Source: Phycisphaerales bacterium (GTDB lineage Bacteria > Planctomycetota > Phycisphaerae > Sedimentisphaerales > Anaerobacaceae). Taken from it: a DNA stretch of 64,000 nt. The stretch is taken from positions 62,001 to 126,000 of the forward strand of contig JAUVYV010000002.1 of the NCBI GenBank assembly GCA_030602885.1. The letters are read 5' to 3'. The notes under the pieces were generated by a model. It was given only the letters and a program-made list of their open reading frames with translations. It did not search any database and had not been told where the DNA came from. Numbering within the stretch: the first letter of the stretch is position 1; the number at the start of each line of letters is the position of its first letter. Made by a program: the position numbers and the translations under genes. Positions 34,126-43,040 of the stretch are shown here, in pieces.

Positions 34126-34469
34126 AGCGGGATGTGTGCGTTTATGTTCGAGACATGCTGGAGGCATTCGCCAACACACAGGAATTCGTGGAGGGGCTAT
34201 CTTACGATGAGTTTGTGAGGGATAAAAAGACGGTCAGTGCAGTGACGCGGGAGCTGGAGGTTGCAGGGGAAGCGTGCAAGCAGGTGCCTGCATCGGTGCG
34301 GGATAGATATGGTGATATTCCGTGGTCGGATATTGCGGGTATGCGTGATAAGCTGATCCATTTTTACTTCGGTGTTGATATGGAGATTGTATGGGAGACG
34401 GTGAAGTCGCGGGTACCACAACTGATGGATTTGATTGAAGTGGTGGTAAGGGAGTTGGAGCAACAGTAA
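34122..34469 (+). CDS. hepT: HEPN-domain ribonuclease toxin (HepT type, DUF86)
   Basis: 115 residues, all helical. The active-site motif RDKLIHFY fits RX4HXY: Arg and His form the RNase site and the Tyr is the residue modified by MntA in studied systems. GEACKQVP earlier is the usual HepT landmark. Coupled to the MNT gene through ATGA. The system may serve stabilisation or phage defence; the sequence alone does not decide. Confidence 0.9.
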   Translation: MKRDVCVYVRDMLEAFANTQEFVEGLSYDEFVRDKKTVSAVTRELEVAGEACKQVPASVRDRYGDIPWSDIAGMRDKLIHFYFGVDMEIVWETVKSRVPQLMDLIEVVVRELEQQ

Positions 34470-34646
34470 ATCCGGTGGCCGGGCGAGTCTGCGTAAACCG
34501 CTGGCGCTGCGCCGGGGAGATGTGGAGGGTATAATACGCAGGGAACGCCTGGGTTGCCGTTCCCTTGGGGACAAGTTTTGCGGGAATGACAGAGTCGTTA
34601 TCATGTCATACTTTGTTCGGAGGCCCGTATGACAAGTAGCGTGGTA

Positions 34647-35540
34647 TCAGGCTTTCGCGGGTTCGGGTTTTTTTGCAGGTCTGGGGACGGGTGCTGATGG
34701 GCCGCGGTGGAGGATTACGCCGGTGGGGCATTTTTGCATGGCGGTTTCGGTTTGCTCGGAGGGGGTGTAGTTTACGTAGTCGAGTCGGGCGAGGTTGTCT
34801 TCGATAGCAAAGAGGTCGGACTGCTTTGTGCAAAGCTTGCAGGCGATGCAGCCGACGGCGCACATTTGTCGAGTGACCTTGCCGATCTCCTTATTCGAGC
34901 AGGCAACGGTGAGCATGTTTTCGTGTGCGAAGGGGACCATTTCGATGAGGTTTCGGGGACAGGCCTTTACGCAGGTTGCGCAGCCGGTGCACTTGCTGTA
35001 GTCAACGATCGCAAGGCCGTCGATGATGTGCAGGGCGTCGAATTTGCAGGCGAGGACACAGTCGCCGTATCCGAGGCAGCCGAACTTGCAGGCCTGGGCG
35101 TTCGGCAGGGCGTTCGCAGCGGTGCAGCTTTCTATGCCCTGGTACTCGCAGTAGTATGTTTTGTCGTCGGTGTGTGCTCGGCAGTGTACGATTGGTCTTC
35201 TGACCGGGCCTGATTCACTTATCTGGAGACTCAGGATTTGGGCGATGGCCTGGGCGGTTTTTGGGCCTCCGGGTGAGCACTTGCCGAGAAGGTTTGTGTC
35301 GTTGAGGACGGCCTTTGCGTATTGTGAGCAGCCCGGGAAGCCGCAGGCGCCGCAGTCGAGATTGGGCAGGGCCTTGTGGATTTGGTCGATTTTGGGGTCA
35401 ACTGTGACTCTGAGCTTTTCGCTTGCGATGAGCAGTGCGAGGGCGAATGCTGAAGCGAGGGCCAGCATGGTTACAGCGGCAGGCCAGGCGGAGTGCCATA
35501 ACGTTGTGATGTCTGCAATGATAATGTAAGAAGCCATCAT
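34647..35540 (-). CDS. rnfB: Electron transport complex subunit RnfB
   Basis: Iron-sulfur subunit of the Rnf complex, entry point for ferredoxin electrons. 297 residues. An N-terminal membrane helix (about 18-42) is followed by the CGACGFPGC motif (4Fe-4S), a second cysteine-rich set near CKFGCLGYGDC, then two ferredoxin-type clusters (CTGCATCVKACPRN and the CIACKLC region). The tail is Ala/Pro/Lys-rich. It is last in the leftward operon, separated from rnfA by 238 bp of repeat-like DNA, unlike the tight spacing of the other subunits. Confidence 0.95.
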   Translation of the reverse strand: MMASYIIIADITTLWHSAWPAAVTMLALASAFALALLIASEKLRVTVDPKIDQIHKALPNLDCGACGFPGCSQYAKAVLNDTNLLGKCSPGGPKTAQAIAQILSLQISESGPVRRPIVHCRAHTDDKTYYCEYQGIESCTAANALPNAQACKFGCLGYGDCVLACKFDALHIIDGLAIVDYSKCTGCATCVKACPRNLIEMVPFAHENMLTVACSNKEIGKVTRQMCAVGCIACKLCTKQSDLFAIEDNLARLDYVNYTPSEQTETAMQKCPTGVILHRGPSAPVPRPAKKPEPAKA

Positions 35541-35778
35541 GAGGAGCTACGTCTCCAAATCCTAAATCCTAAACTCTAAATCCTCCATAAGGAGTCCCAA
35601 GGACTAAACAAATTCAAAATTCAAATCGTGCGAGCAAGCGAAGCGTAAATCCGGATTCGGAGCCCATATCCTTCGACTTCGCGATGCTGTGCATCGCTCC
35701 GCTCAGGATGACCGTCCGAGGTCCTGCTTTGGCGGGCGTGATAGAGAGGAACGATTGTTTTGGGTAGTCTGCGGACGG
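35541..35778. repeat. Repeat-derived spacer inside the rnf operon (between rnfA and rnfB)
   Basis: It contains AAATCCTAAATCCTAAACTCTAAATCC (three near-direct repeats, 35557-35583) and a CCTTCGACTTCG...CGCTCAGGATGA block (35670-35710) resembling text at 13381-13412. No open frame of note. It may be a late insertion that splits the operon, leaving rnfB dependent on read-through or its own promoter. Confidence 0.5.
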
Positions 35779-36369
35779 TCATTTTATCATTCCTGTAAAA
35801 CCCATAAAGGCCATTGAGAGCAGACCTGCGGTAATCAGTGTAATGGGGGCGCCTTTGAGAGCATCGGGGACGTCTGCGAGGTCGAGGTTTTCTCTGATGC
35901 CGGCCATGATGCAGATGGCTATGGTGAAACCGATGCCTGCGCCGAAGCTTAGTACGACGGCTTCGAGGAGGTTGTCGATTTGCCAGAGGTTTATGAAGAG
36001 GCACAGGCCGAGTATTGCGCAGTTTGTCGTTATGAGGGGCAAAAAGATTCCGAAGCTGTCGTAGAGTGTGGGGAAGAATTTTCTCAGGTACATTTCGACT
36101 AATTGGACGGCGCCTGCGATTACAAGGATGTAGCAGACATAGCGGGTGACTTCGAGGTTCATCGGGATGAGGATGAGGTGGTCGAGAAGAAAGGTGAGGG
36201 TTCCGGCGAGGGTGACGACGAATGTAACGGCCAGTCCCATACCGAATGCCATATCGATTCGGCCTGATACGCCGAGGTAGGGACAGATTCCGAGGAACTT
36301 TGTGAAGACGAGGTTGTTTATCAGGACGATAGATATAAATGCGAGCAGTAAGGTTGTTAAGGTATCCAT
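35779..36369 (-). CDS. rnfA: Electron transport complex subunit RnfA
   Basis: Six-helix membrane subunit of Rnf. 196 residues, the normal length. It starts MDTLTTLLLAFISIVLINNL and has the conserved half-membrane cysteine motifs (KFLGICPYLGVSG and TTNCAILGLCLF) that coordinate the intramembrane iron-sulfur cluster together with RnfE. It belongs to the CDGEAB-ordered operon, 36 bp after rnfE. Confidence 0.96.
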   Translation of the reverse strand: MDTLTTLLLAFISIVLINNLVFTKFLGICPYLGVSGRIDMAFGMGLAVTFVVTLAGTLTFLLDHLILIPMNLEVTRYVCYILVIAGAVQLVEMYLRKFFPTLYDSFGIFLPLITTNCAILGLCLFINLWQIDNLLEAVVLSFGAGIGFTIAICIMAGIRENLDLADVPDALKGAPITLITAGLLSMAFMGFTGMIK

Positions 36370-36405
36370 TTTTTCGTATCTCGTATTGAGTATTGCGTAT
36401 TGCGA

Positions 36406-37041
36406 TTATTGCGCTGCACTTTTTGGTTTCCTTACTGTAATGGCGTTTACGAGTGCGAGGAGCAGGCCGAGGGTAATGAAGGCGCCGACGGGCATTCTCA
36501 TGGCGGTCCATGGTGTGAAGATGTCGGGCATAATTTTGATTTCCCAGAGGGCACCGGTTGAGAGTATTTCTCTTATGGAGGCGAGGATGCACAGGGCGAG
36601 GGTAAATCCTGCGCCCATGCTGAGTGCGTCGATGATGCTTACGGCAAGGCCATTTTTGCTTGCGCAGGCCTCGGCCCGACAGATGATGATGCAGTTTACG
36701 ATGATAAGGGGGACATAGGGGCCGAGGGTTTCACTCATTGTGGGGAAATAGGCCTGCAGAAAGAGGTCGGCGATAGTGACGAAGGTCGCTATTGTGAGGG
36801 TGAACATGAGGATTCGCAGGTGTGGCTTGAGGAGGTGCCGCATTAGTGAGACGACGATGTTCGAGCAGAGCAGGACGAAGATGACGCACAGTCCCATGGT
36901 CAGGGCGGGCTTTACGGCGGCGGTGACGGCGAGCGTTGGGCACATGCCGAGGAGGAGGCGAAAGACGGGATTTTCTCGCCATAGCCCTGCGAGAAGGGTT
37001 TGCTTGCAGATAGAAACAGAAGTCTGTGCGTTAGTTTTCAT
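36406..37041 (-). CDS. rnfE: Electron transport complex subunit RnfE
   Basis: Inverted-topology homologue of RnfA. 211 residues from ATG 37041; a TTG at 37047 is also possible. Conserved motifs LLGMCPTLAVTAA and IIVNCIIICRAEA carry the cysteines for the shared intramembrane cluster. It overlaps the 3' end of rnfG, indicating coupled translation. The last residues are basic (VRKPKSAAQ). Confidence 0.95.
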   Translation of the reverse strand: MKTNAQTSVSICKQTLLAGLWRENPVFRLLLGMCPTLAVTAAVKPALTMGLCVIFVLLCSNIVVSLMRHLLKPHLRILMFTLTIATFVTIADLFLQAYFPTMSETLGPYVPLIIVNCIIICRAEACASKNGLAVSIIDALSMGAGFTLALCILASIREILSTGALWEIKIMPDIFTPWTAMRMPVGAFITLGLLLALVNAITVRKPKSAAQ

Positions 37042-37648
37042 TGTCAATGAGTTCCTTTTGCCGCATCTGAGTTTTGACCGAAGGCAAGGTGCTGTTGATT
37101 ATAGATACGACGGCCTGGCTGGATATGGTAGCGCCTGTTATTGCGATGATATCGGAGTCGATTGTTTGTGGGTCGCCGGTTCTTTTGAGTCTAAGGAGGT
37201 CGGCGGGTACACCGGCGAACTGGTTTCGATAGTAAGGGGACTTAATCCGGTCGCCGAAGCCGGGGGTTTCATTGCTTGAGAGGACGTCGAAGCCAGTAAT
37301 TTTCGTGAAATCCTTATCGACGGCGACGACGATTTCGATTTTGTCGGCGAATCCGAATCCGGAGGCGTTGAAGGCCCAGCCGACAGTCTGTCCAGCATCA
37401 GCAATTGCCTTGTAGATGTCTGTTTCGATAGTTTTAGCGTATGGCGAGTCAATCCGGAGGTGGGCGGCAAGCTGGAATCCTTCGGCATCGGCAAGCAGGG
37501 CGGACATGAGGGTGTTTAGCTTCTCGCTTTTATTGTGCCGGATTCTCGGCGTCCACGCGGCGTCTGCGATTGCGAGGAGCAGGCCGAAGAAAAATGACGA
37601 CACGATGAGCAGCCAGGATTGCCGTATGAATAATTTTATCTTAGACAT
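37031..37648 (-). CDS. rnfG: Electron transport complex subunit RnfG (FMN-binding)
   Basis: Single-span subunit with an extracytoplasmic FMN domain. About 205 residues from ATG 37648, selected because GGAGGTAAGCCGA precedes it; that start overlaps the rnfD stop. Membrane helix about 10-30. The FMN attachment motif is clear (AITGATISSQAV, flavinylated Thr in TGAT), as is the preceding GFGDRIKSPYYRNQF. FMN would be added by the nearby ApbE. Confidence 0.95.
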   Translation of the reverse strand: MSKIKLFIRQSWLLIVSSFFFGLLLAIADAAWTPRIRHNKSEKLNTLMSALLADAEGFQLAAHLRIDSPYAKTIETDIYKAIADAGQTVGWAFNASGFGFADKIEIVVAVDKDFTKITGFDVLSSNETPGFGDRIKSPYYRNQFAGVPADLLRLKRTGDPQTIDSDIIAITGATISSQAVVSIINSTLPSVKTQMRQKELIDNEN

Positions 37649-38660
37649 TCGGCTTACCTCCTGCGGGGGTGAGCCGACAGAGCCGGTCAATCAGGGCAGT
37701 GACAGCGTTCATCAAGAGGACAGCGTACATAACACCTTCGGGATACTCGCCGACGATTCTTATGAGCATTATGAGTGAGCCGATGCCGATACCGAAAATC
37801 CACATACCTTTAGTTGAGAGAGGAGCGGTGACGGGGTCGGTGGCGATGAAGAATGCGCAGAGGAGCATACCGCCGGTAGTCAGGTGCGTGACGGGGGAAA
37901 TGTAGGCGGAGGGGTTTATTAAATATGCGATTGCGGCAAGGATGAAGGCGGAGAGCAGGACGGCGGCGGGGATATGGATAGTGATGGTCCTTCTTAGAAG
38001 TAAATAGATTCCGCCGATTATCAGGGCGACGGCGCTGGTTTCACCGAGGCATCCGCCGGTGTTGCCGGTGAAGGCGACCTTGAGCTGTTCGTTGGCGATG
38101 CTTGCAGGGGATTGTTTTTTTATGGCCTGTTTGCTCCAGGCGAGCGGTGTGGCCTGTGTTCTGGCGTCGATTTTGCTCTCTGCCGAGATGATGGGCATTT
38201 TGGTGTCGATGGTCGCGGGGACAGTCCATGTGGTCATCAGGATACCGAAGCATACTGTGAGGAAGGTTCGCCCTGCCATGGCGGGGTTGAAGATGTTGGA
38301 GCCGAGTCCGCCGAAGACCATTTTTGCTATCGCAATTGCAAAGGCGGAGCCGATGACGGCGGCCCAGGGTGGCAGTCGCGGGGGCAGTGACAGGGCAAGG
38401 ATTATTCCTGTGACGACGGCGCTGAGATCGCCGATTGATTCGAGCGGGTTCTGCGTTCTGCGGATTAGGTTGCAGAGGTATTCGGTGACGACTGCGGCCA
38501 GGACACAGGTGATTATCAGTATGAGAGCATAAAATCTGAAATAATAGAAGGCGGCGAGGATGGGGGGCGCAAGGCCTATTATGACGTCGAGCATGACGCT
38601 TCGCGTCGAATGGTCTTCGCTGATGTGCGGTGCAGGCGAAACTGTTATTTTGCTTAGCAT
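37641..38660 (-). CDS. rnfD: Electron transport complex subunit RnfD
   Basis: Membrane subunit with covalent FMN. 339 residues, about nine helices. The motif GGLGSNIFNPAMAGRTFL and the C-terminal FFIATDPVTAPLSTKG with GVMYAVLLMNAV are standard. The flavinylation segment reads ARTQATPLAW where most RnfD proteins have SGATPLA: the acceptor Thr and following Pro-Leu-Ala are kept, but the Ser-Gly before them is not. It lies between rnfC and rnfG in the operon. Confidence 0.95.
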   Translation of the reverse strand: MLSKITVSPAPHISEDHSTRSVMLDVIIGLAPPILAAFYYFRFYALILIITCVLAAVVTEYLCNLIRRTQNPLESIGDLSAVVTGIILALSLPPRLPPWAAVIGSAFAIAIAKMVFGGLGSNIFNPAMAGRTFLTVCFGILMTTWTVPATIDTKMPIISAESKIDARTQATPLAWSKQAIKKQSPASIANEQLKVAFTGNTGGCLGETSAVALIIGGIYLLLRRTITIHIPAAVLLSAFILAAIAYLINPSAYISPVTHLTTGGMLLCAFFIATDPVTAPLSTKGMWIFGIGIGSLIMLIRIVGEYPEGVMYAVLLMNAVTALIDRLCRLTPAGGKPNV

Positions 38661-38686
38661 TTAGATTTCCACCGGTTATGGCTGCG

Positions 38687-40075
38687 CTACTCGGGCATTT
38701 TTTTCTTTTGCCTTGCGAGGAATATCTTTCCCGTTTTTATGTACCCTGTCAATTCGATCTTAGCGGGACATACGTAACTGCAGCACCCGCACTCGTTGCA
38801 GGCGCTGAGAAAATAGTCCTGGGCGATGTCGAGTCGGTTGTTTTTGACGGCGTGTGCGATTTTCGTCGGGTTAAGGTGTTCTGGGCAGGCCTGGAGGCAT
38901 CGGCCACATCTGATGCAGGGAGTCTGCCGGCCTCTGAATTTGGCTTTTCCGATCTGGTGTTTGGTGAGGACGGTTACGGCACCGGTCGTTTTTGTTATGG
39001 GTGTTTCGAGGTCGGCGACGGCGATGCCCATCATAGGTCCGCCGAGAACGACTTTGGCGGACTTTTGGGTAACGCCGCCGCAGAATTCGATAAGTTCACC
39101 GACGGGCGTTCCAATAGTAACGTAGTAATTTCCCGGCTCTGCAACCGCCTCGCCGGTGACGGTGAGGACGCGGTGGGTGAGGGGCAAAGATAGTATGACT
39201 GCTTCGGCGATGGCTGCGCAGGTTGCGACGTTGAGGACGATGACGCCTATCATAGGCGGTATGCCGCCTGTTGGGACATTTCTGTTCAGCACGGCCTTTA
39301 TGAGCTGTCTTTCGCTGCCCTGCGGGTATTTTGTTTTTACGGGGACGAGGTGGATGTAGCCGGTATCGGGCCAGTTTTTGAGAGCGACTCTGACGGCCTC
39401 GATGGCTTGCGGCTTGTTGTCCTCGATAGCGACGAAGACGCGTTCGCAGCCGGATGCCTTTTTTGCGAGTATTATTCCGGCGATGATTTGTTCGGTCCAT
39501 TCGAGCATGATGCGGTAATCGCAGGTGATGTATGGTTCGCACTCGCAGCCGTTTACTATCATGGTGTGTTTCGGCAGGCGCGGGTTTGGCTCGATTTTGA
39601 CCCTTGTGGGGAAACCTGCGCCGCCCATTCCGACGATCCCGGCTTTTCGGACGGCGAGGCATATTTGCTCTGGGGAGTACTTATCGAGGAGCTCAGCGGC
39701 GTCTCGGAAGAGGTCCTGCGATTTCGGCCTGGGTCTTTTTGGCGGGATGTTGGGGTTTGGTTCAATGATGACAGCAGGGCTTCGTCCCAGGACGGGGTGT
39801 GACTGTAGTGCGACTTCTTTGACTCTTCCGTCGATAGGCGAGTGGACGGGGGCGGAGATGAAGGCGTCGGAGTCACCAATGAGCTGTCCCGGCTGGACGA
39901 TACTTCCGGGTTTGACGGTTGGCCGGCAGGGTGCGCCGGTGTGCTGGCTGAGCATAACAGCGAGTTTCTTTACGACAGGGCCGGGCTGGATTGGGCTGTC
40001 GGCGGTGAGGTCTTTGCGCTGAGGCGGGTGCGTTCCGCCGGGGAAAGTCAACTTGCCTATGAGCATGGTTTTCAT
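38687..40075 (-). CDS. rnfC: Electron transport complex subunit RnfC
   Basis: Peripheral subunit that carries NADH/FMN-binding and two [4Fe-4S] clusters. 462 residues: N-terminal barrel-sandwich domain (TFPGGTHPPQRK, ISAPVHSPIDGRV), NADH/FMN-binding loop GMGGAGFPTRVK, SLBB-like segment, then CIRCGRCLQACP and CNECGCCSYVCP near the end. The C-terminus is short, lacking the long repeat tail seen in some gamma-proteobacteria. Its start overlaps the stop of the RseC-like gene (ATGA). Confidence 0.96.
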   Translation of the reverse strand: MKTMLIGKLTFPGGTHPPQRKDLTADSPIQPGPVVKKLAVMLSQHTGAPCRPTVKPGSIVQPGQLIGDSDAFISAPVHSPIDGRVKEVALQSHPVLGRSPAVIIEPNPNIPPKRPRPKSQDLFRDAAELLDKYSPEQICLAVRKAGIVGMGGAGFPTRVKIEPNPRLPKHTMIVNGCECEPYITCDYRIMLEWTEQIIAGIILAKKASGCERVFVAIEDNKPQAIEAVRVALKNWPDTGYIHLVPVKTKYPQGSERQLIKAVLNRNVPTGGIPPMIGVIVLNVATCAAIAEAVILSLPLTHRVLTVTGEAVAEPGNYYVTIGTPVGELIEFCGGVTQKSAKVVLGGPMMGIAVADLETPITKTTGAVTVLTKHQIGKAKFRGRQTPCIRCGRCLQACPEHLNPTKIAHAVKNNRLDIAQDYFLSACNECGCCSYVCPAKIELTGYIKTGKIFLARQKKKMPE

Positions 40076-40380
40076 AATTTGTGGTGACTATTACCTTTTG
40101 TGAGCTGAGAAGCTACCGCTTTTATAATCGGTACCGAAATCAGAGTTACAGAGAGAGCCGGCAGGAGGGCAAGAGCATTTCGGATTTCGGGTGAGTTGAG
40201 GAACTTTGCGAGGATGTGGAGCGAGGCAGCGAGAGACAGGATGAAGACGGCCATTGGCAGCAGGAAGGCCTGGAGGGCCTTTGGGAGTATTGAAGGGCCC
40301 TTTTCGTTGCCGAGTTTTGTGTAAATGTCGCCGCAGCGGTCTTTACGGGAGCACTGTCGGCAGTATTTCTGCTGAGCCAT
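40072..40380 (-). CDS. RseC/SoxR-reducing-type small membrane protein heading the rnf operon
   Basis: 102 residues: an N-terminal cysteine cluster (CRQCSRKDRC) followed by two membrane helices (about 37-57 and 68-90). RseC-family proteins with Cys-x2-Cys-type clusters and two helices commonly accompany rnf genes. This one lacks the usual N-terminal beta domain, so the assignment rests on the layout and the four-base overlap with rnfC. It is the first gene of the operon, so the promoter should lie in the 97-bp gap to the divergent M48 gene. Confidence 0.6.
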   Translation of the reverse strand: MAQQKYCRQCSRKDRCGDIYTKLGNEKGPSILPKALQAFLLPMAVFILSLAASLHILAKFLNSPEIRNALALLPALSVTLISVPIIKAVASQLTKGNSHHKL

Positions 40381-40477
40381 GGTTTTGAATACCCTTGGAG
40401 TAAAACAGAGTTTATAATGAATTGCATAGAGATTTTCAAACGGAAAGTTTCTTAATGATTACGACAGGGGGTTACGG

Positions 40478-41278
40478 ATGGCAAGGAAAATAAGTATTCT
40501 GATTTGTGGTCTTTGCCTTGTCGGCGGTTGTGCGGTAAATCCGTTAACGGGTGAAGAGGAGCTGATGTTCTTCCCGGAGCAGCAGGATATCGAGATAGGC
40601 AAGGGTTATGCGCCCGAGGTTGAGAAGCAATTAGGCGGGCGGATTGAGAACGATGCGCTGCAGAACTATGTTGACAGTGTGGGCCAGAGGGTGGCGAGGG
40701 TGAGCCACAAGCCGAATTTTGATTATCATTTTGTGGCGGTCAATGACAAATCGATTAATGCGGTTGCTCTTCCGGGCGGATACGTTTTCATAACACAAGG
40801 GATGCTCAAGAAACTGACGAGTGAGGCACAACTGGCAGGTGTGCTGGCTCACGAGACGGCACACATTGTTGCGAGAGACGTGTCAAATGCCATGAGCAAG
40901 CAGATTGGGATAGAGCTTCTGCTTTCTCAACTGGCGAGCAGAACGAGCTCCCAGGGAGCGATTATATTAGCAGATTTGGCAAATCAGATTTTGAGCCTGA
41001 GGTTCAGCAGAGACGATGAGCGGACGGCGGATCTTGGTGGTATGGATTATATGGTTCGTGCGGGGTATGACCCAATGGGGATGGTGGAGACGATGCAGAT
41101 GCTGGAGGATGAGCACAGCGTCAGGCCTATTGAGTTTCTTTCAAGTCACCCGTCGCCGGACAACCGTATCGCATATCTGAGGCAGAGGACACAGACACAC
41201 TACTTCAACAGCCGGGAGAACTCGATAGTCGCAAGAGAAGATTATCAGAAGTATGTGCTGAATCAGTTGGGTGACTGA
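40478..41278 (+). CDS. M48-family zinc metallopeptidase lipoprotein
   Basis: 266 residues. A signal ends in a lipobox (VGGC), followed by the family's N-terminal hallmark VNPLTGEEELMFF. Zinc site: HETAHIVA (HExxH) with the third ligand in RDDERTADLGGMDYM. The extracytoplasmic peptidase probably takes part in outer-membrane protein quality control, like BepA/LoiP. It is divergent from the rnf operon. Confidence 0.93.
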   Translation: MARKISILICGLCLVGGCAVNPLTGEEELMFFPEQQDIEIGKGYAPEVEKQLGGRIENDALQNYVDSVGQRVARVSHKPNFDYHFVAVNDKSINAVALPGGYVFITQGMLKKLTSEAQLAGVLAHETAHIVARDVSNAMSKQIGIELLLSQLASRTSSQGAIILADLANQILSLRFSRDDERTADLGGMDYMVRAGYDPMGMVETMQMLEDEHSVRPIEFLSSHPSPDNRIAYLRQRTQTHYFNSRENSIVAREDYQKYVLNQLGD

Positions 41279-41483
41279 AAGCAGCGGTATCAAAAGAGAG
41301 CAGTGGATTTCATCGAGCCGCCGTCATATCGCAAGGGAGGGGCAGACACAAAAAGGAACGGGCCTACAATCAGACCGGAGGTTTTAGCAGCAAGTTTTGC
41401 GAGTGACAAGCGGTTTTTTTTCGGGGCCGGTTCGACAAAAAGAAAATGACCCTAAGTTAGTACATTGCTTGCCTGCTCGTTAT

Positions 41484-41879
41484 CTATTCGCCTTTTCTTC
41501 TTGATTCGAGCTTGCTGTAACCACAGTCCGGACATTTGTCCCGATAATCGCCTTCGACTGTTCCCGGGAAGAAGACTTTTCCGCATTTCTCACATTTAAC
41601 GGCCCTGAAGACACTGTCTTCGCCGCACTGCTCGCATTCCATTGGCGGCATAGTTGTGAAGCCCGGGACGGCGTTTTCCCTAATAAAGTCGAGGTAGTCT
41701 TTCTGGTCGATCTCAAATTCCGCGGCGCAGTCGGGGTTGTTGCACTTGACCCATATCATTGTACCGGGTTTCAGTGCTGAGCCGCCGCCGGACCTGGTCA
41801 TATAGGTAATAACCCCTGCGGCGGTCAGGCAGACGACAACAATGATGATCATAACGGCTTTTCTCGTGCCTTCTTCCAT
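41484..41879 (-). CDS. Membrane-anchored zinc-ribbon protein
   Basis: 131 residues: one N-terminal membrane helix (about 8-27), then three cysteine pairs, CNNPDC (about 50-55), CEQC (about 82-85) and CEKC with CPDC near the C-terminus. These can form two zinc ribbons. No enzyme motif. Similar small proteins are common in Planctomycetota but uncharacterised. It stands alone, downstream of the oxidoreductase-like gene on the same strand. Confidence 0.7.
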   Translation of the reverse strand: MEEGTRKAVMIIIVVVCLTAAGVITYMTRSGGGSALKPGTMIWVKCNNPDCAAEFEIDQKDYLDFIRENAVPGFTTMPPMECEQCGEDSVFRAVKCEKCGKVFFPGTVEGDYRDKCPDCGYSKLESRRKGE

Positions 41880-41975
41880 TTTGCAATCTCCAAAATAACA
41901 AGAGCGTGATAGTTACCACTAAGCATACGATACCGAGCGTGGGACGGTTTGTCAAACTGTTATTTAAGATTTTGT

Positions 41976-43010
41976 TCAGGGTGCGATTCGGGTCATTTTG
42001 AGTATTCTTTGAGGTTCTTCGGGCATGGCTGTGCGCGCGGAGAGGTAAGCAGACTCGATTACGGCCATATTGCGGAGGTTCTTGTCCGCGGCACCGAGGA
42101 GCTTGTTATTATCGGGCTCTAATATGGCAAGGGCGAAGTTAGTCAATTGTTTCCTGAGGGATTCGGAAAGGTCGCAGGCGCAGCGTGTGCGCCGGAGGGT
42201 TTTTCCGAGCAAATCGGTGACGGCGAAGAAGCTGTCCGCGACAGTGAGGATTTTGTCCTTTGCATAGACGGTAATTTCGTAACGGGCCGGGCCTATTGTC
42301 TTGTTTGAGATGAGAGTTCCGAACATGGTGTCCGTGAATTTCATGGTGAGCAGCGCGGTATCTTCGGTGCGGTAAAGTCGCTGCTGTCTGTCGGCGGCGG
42401 TGTTGGTGGTGAGGGCGTAGACCTGTTGAGGGGCGCCGAAGTTTTCATTGACCAGGTCGATGATTTCGTATGCGTTGTGCAGGAGTACGCCACCGCCGGC
42501 GAGTTTCGGGTCTGTCTGCCAGGTCTGGTGCCGGCGGGCGGCGGCATTGCAGATGGCTTCAATTAGAAACACATGAGTAATGTGCTGCCGGTCTAAGAGG
42601 TGTGAGAAGCTTTCGAAGCCACCGGCGAAGCGTCGTGTATTTGCTACGGCGAATTTTACGCCCTGGTCATCGGCGAGCTGTACGAATTCGGCGGCTTCTG
42701 CGAAATTTCTGGCGAGTGGCGGAAGCTTGAGAAGATGGAACTTCTTTTTGAGGGCGGCTTTTAGGTATTCGGCGCAGGTGTGGACAGGTGCGGCGACGAG
42801 CAGGCAGTCGAGCTGATTTTCAATAATGAGCCGGCGGTAATCGTCGTAGGGCGAGCAATTGTACCGAGCGGCGATTTTCTCGGCGAGGTTGGTGTCGGTA
42901 TCGGCGACGGCAATTATGGTGAGATGCTGAATTTGTGAGGCGGCTTCGAGGAGGAGCCGGCCTTTGTCGTCGAGGCCGAGGACAGCGGTTTTTAGTTTCT
43001 TGTCGGGCAT
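41976..43010 (-). CDS. Gfo/Idh/MocA-family protein with degenerate catalytic motifs
   Basis: 344 residues with the family architecture (N-terminal Rossmann domain, C-terminal alpha/beta dimer domain from about residue 125). The key motifs are altered: the dinucleotide loop reads VLGLDDKGRL instead of GxGxxG, the normally invariant EKP reads LPP (HLLKLPPLARN), and the GxHxxD helix reads NAYEIID. NAD(P)-dependent oxidation as in the parent family is therefore doubtful, and it may bind a ligand or act as a structural partner. It lies 30 bp downstream of glyA on the same strand. Confidence 0.75.
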   Translation of the reverse strand: MPDKKLKTAVLGLDDKGRLLLEAASQIQHLTIIAVADTDTNLAEKIAARYNCSPYDDYRRLIIENQLDCLLVAAPVHTCAEYLKAALKKKFHLLKLPPLARNFAEAAEFVQLADDQGVKFAVANTRRFAGGFESFSHLLDRQHITHVFLIEAICNAAARRHQTWQTDPKLAGGGVLLHNAYEIIDLVNENFGAPQQVYALTTNTAADRQQRLYRTEDTALLTMKFTDTMFGTLISNKTIGPARYEITVYAKDKILTVADSFFAVTDLLGKTLRRTRCACDLSESLRKQLTNFALAILEPDNNKLLGAADKNLRNMAVIESAYLSARTAMPEEPQRILKMTRIAP

Positions 43011-43040
43011 CCGTGGGTTCGATTTACTATTTAATATTTT

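Noticed and set aside
35621-36592. 323-residue open frame across rnfA/rnfE in another frame
   Set aside because: Histidine/arginine/proline-rich composition typical of an antisense-type shadow; the rnf genes in the other frame are unmistakable.
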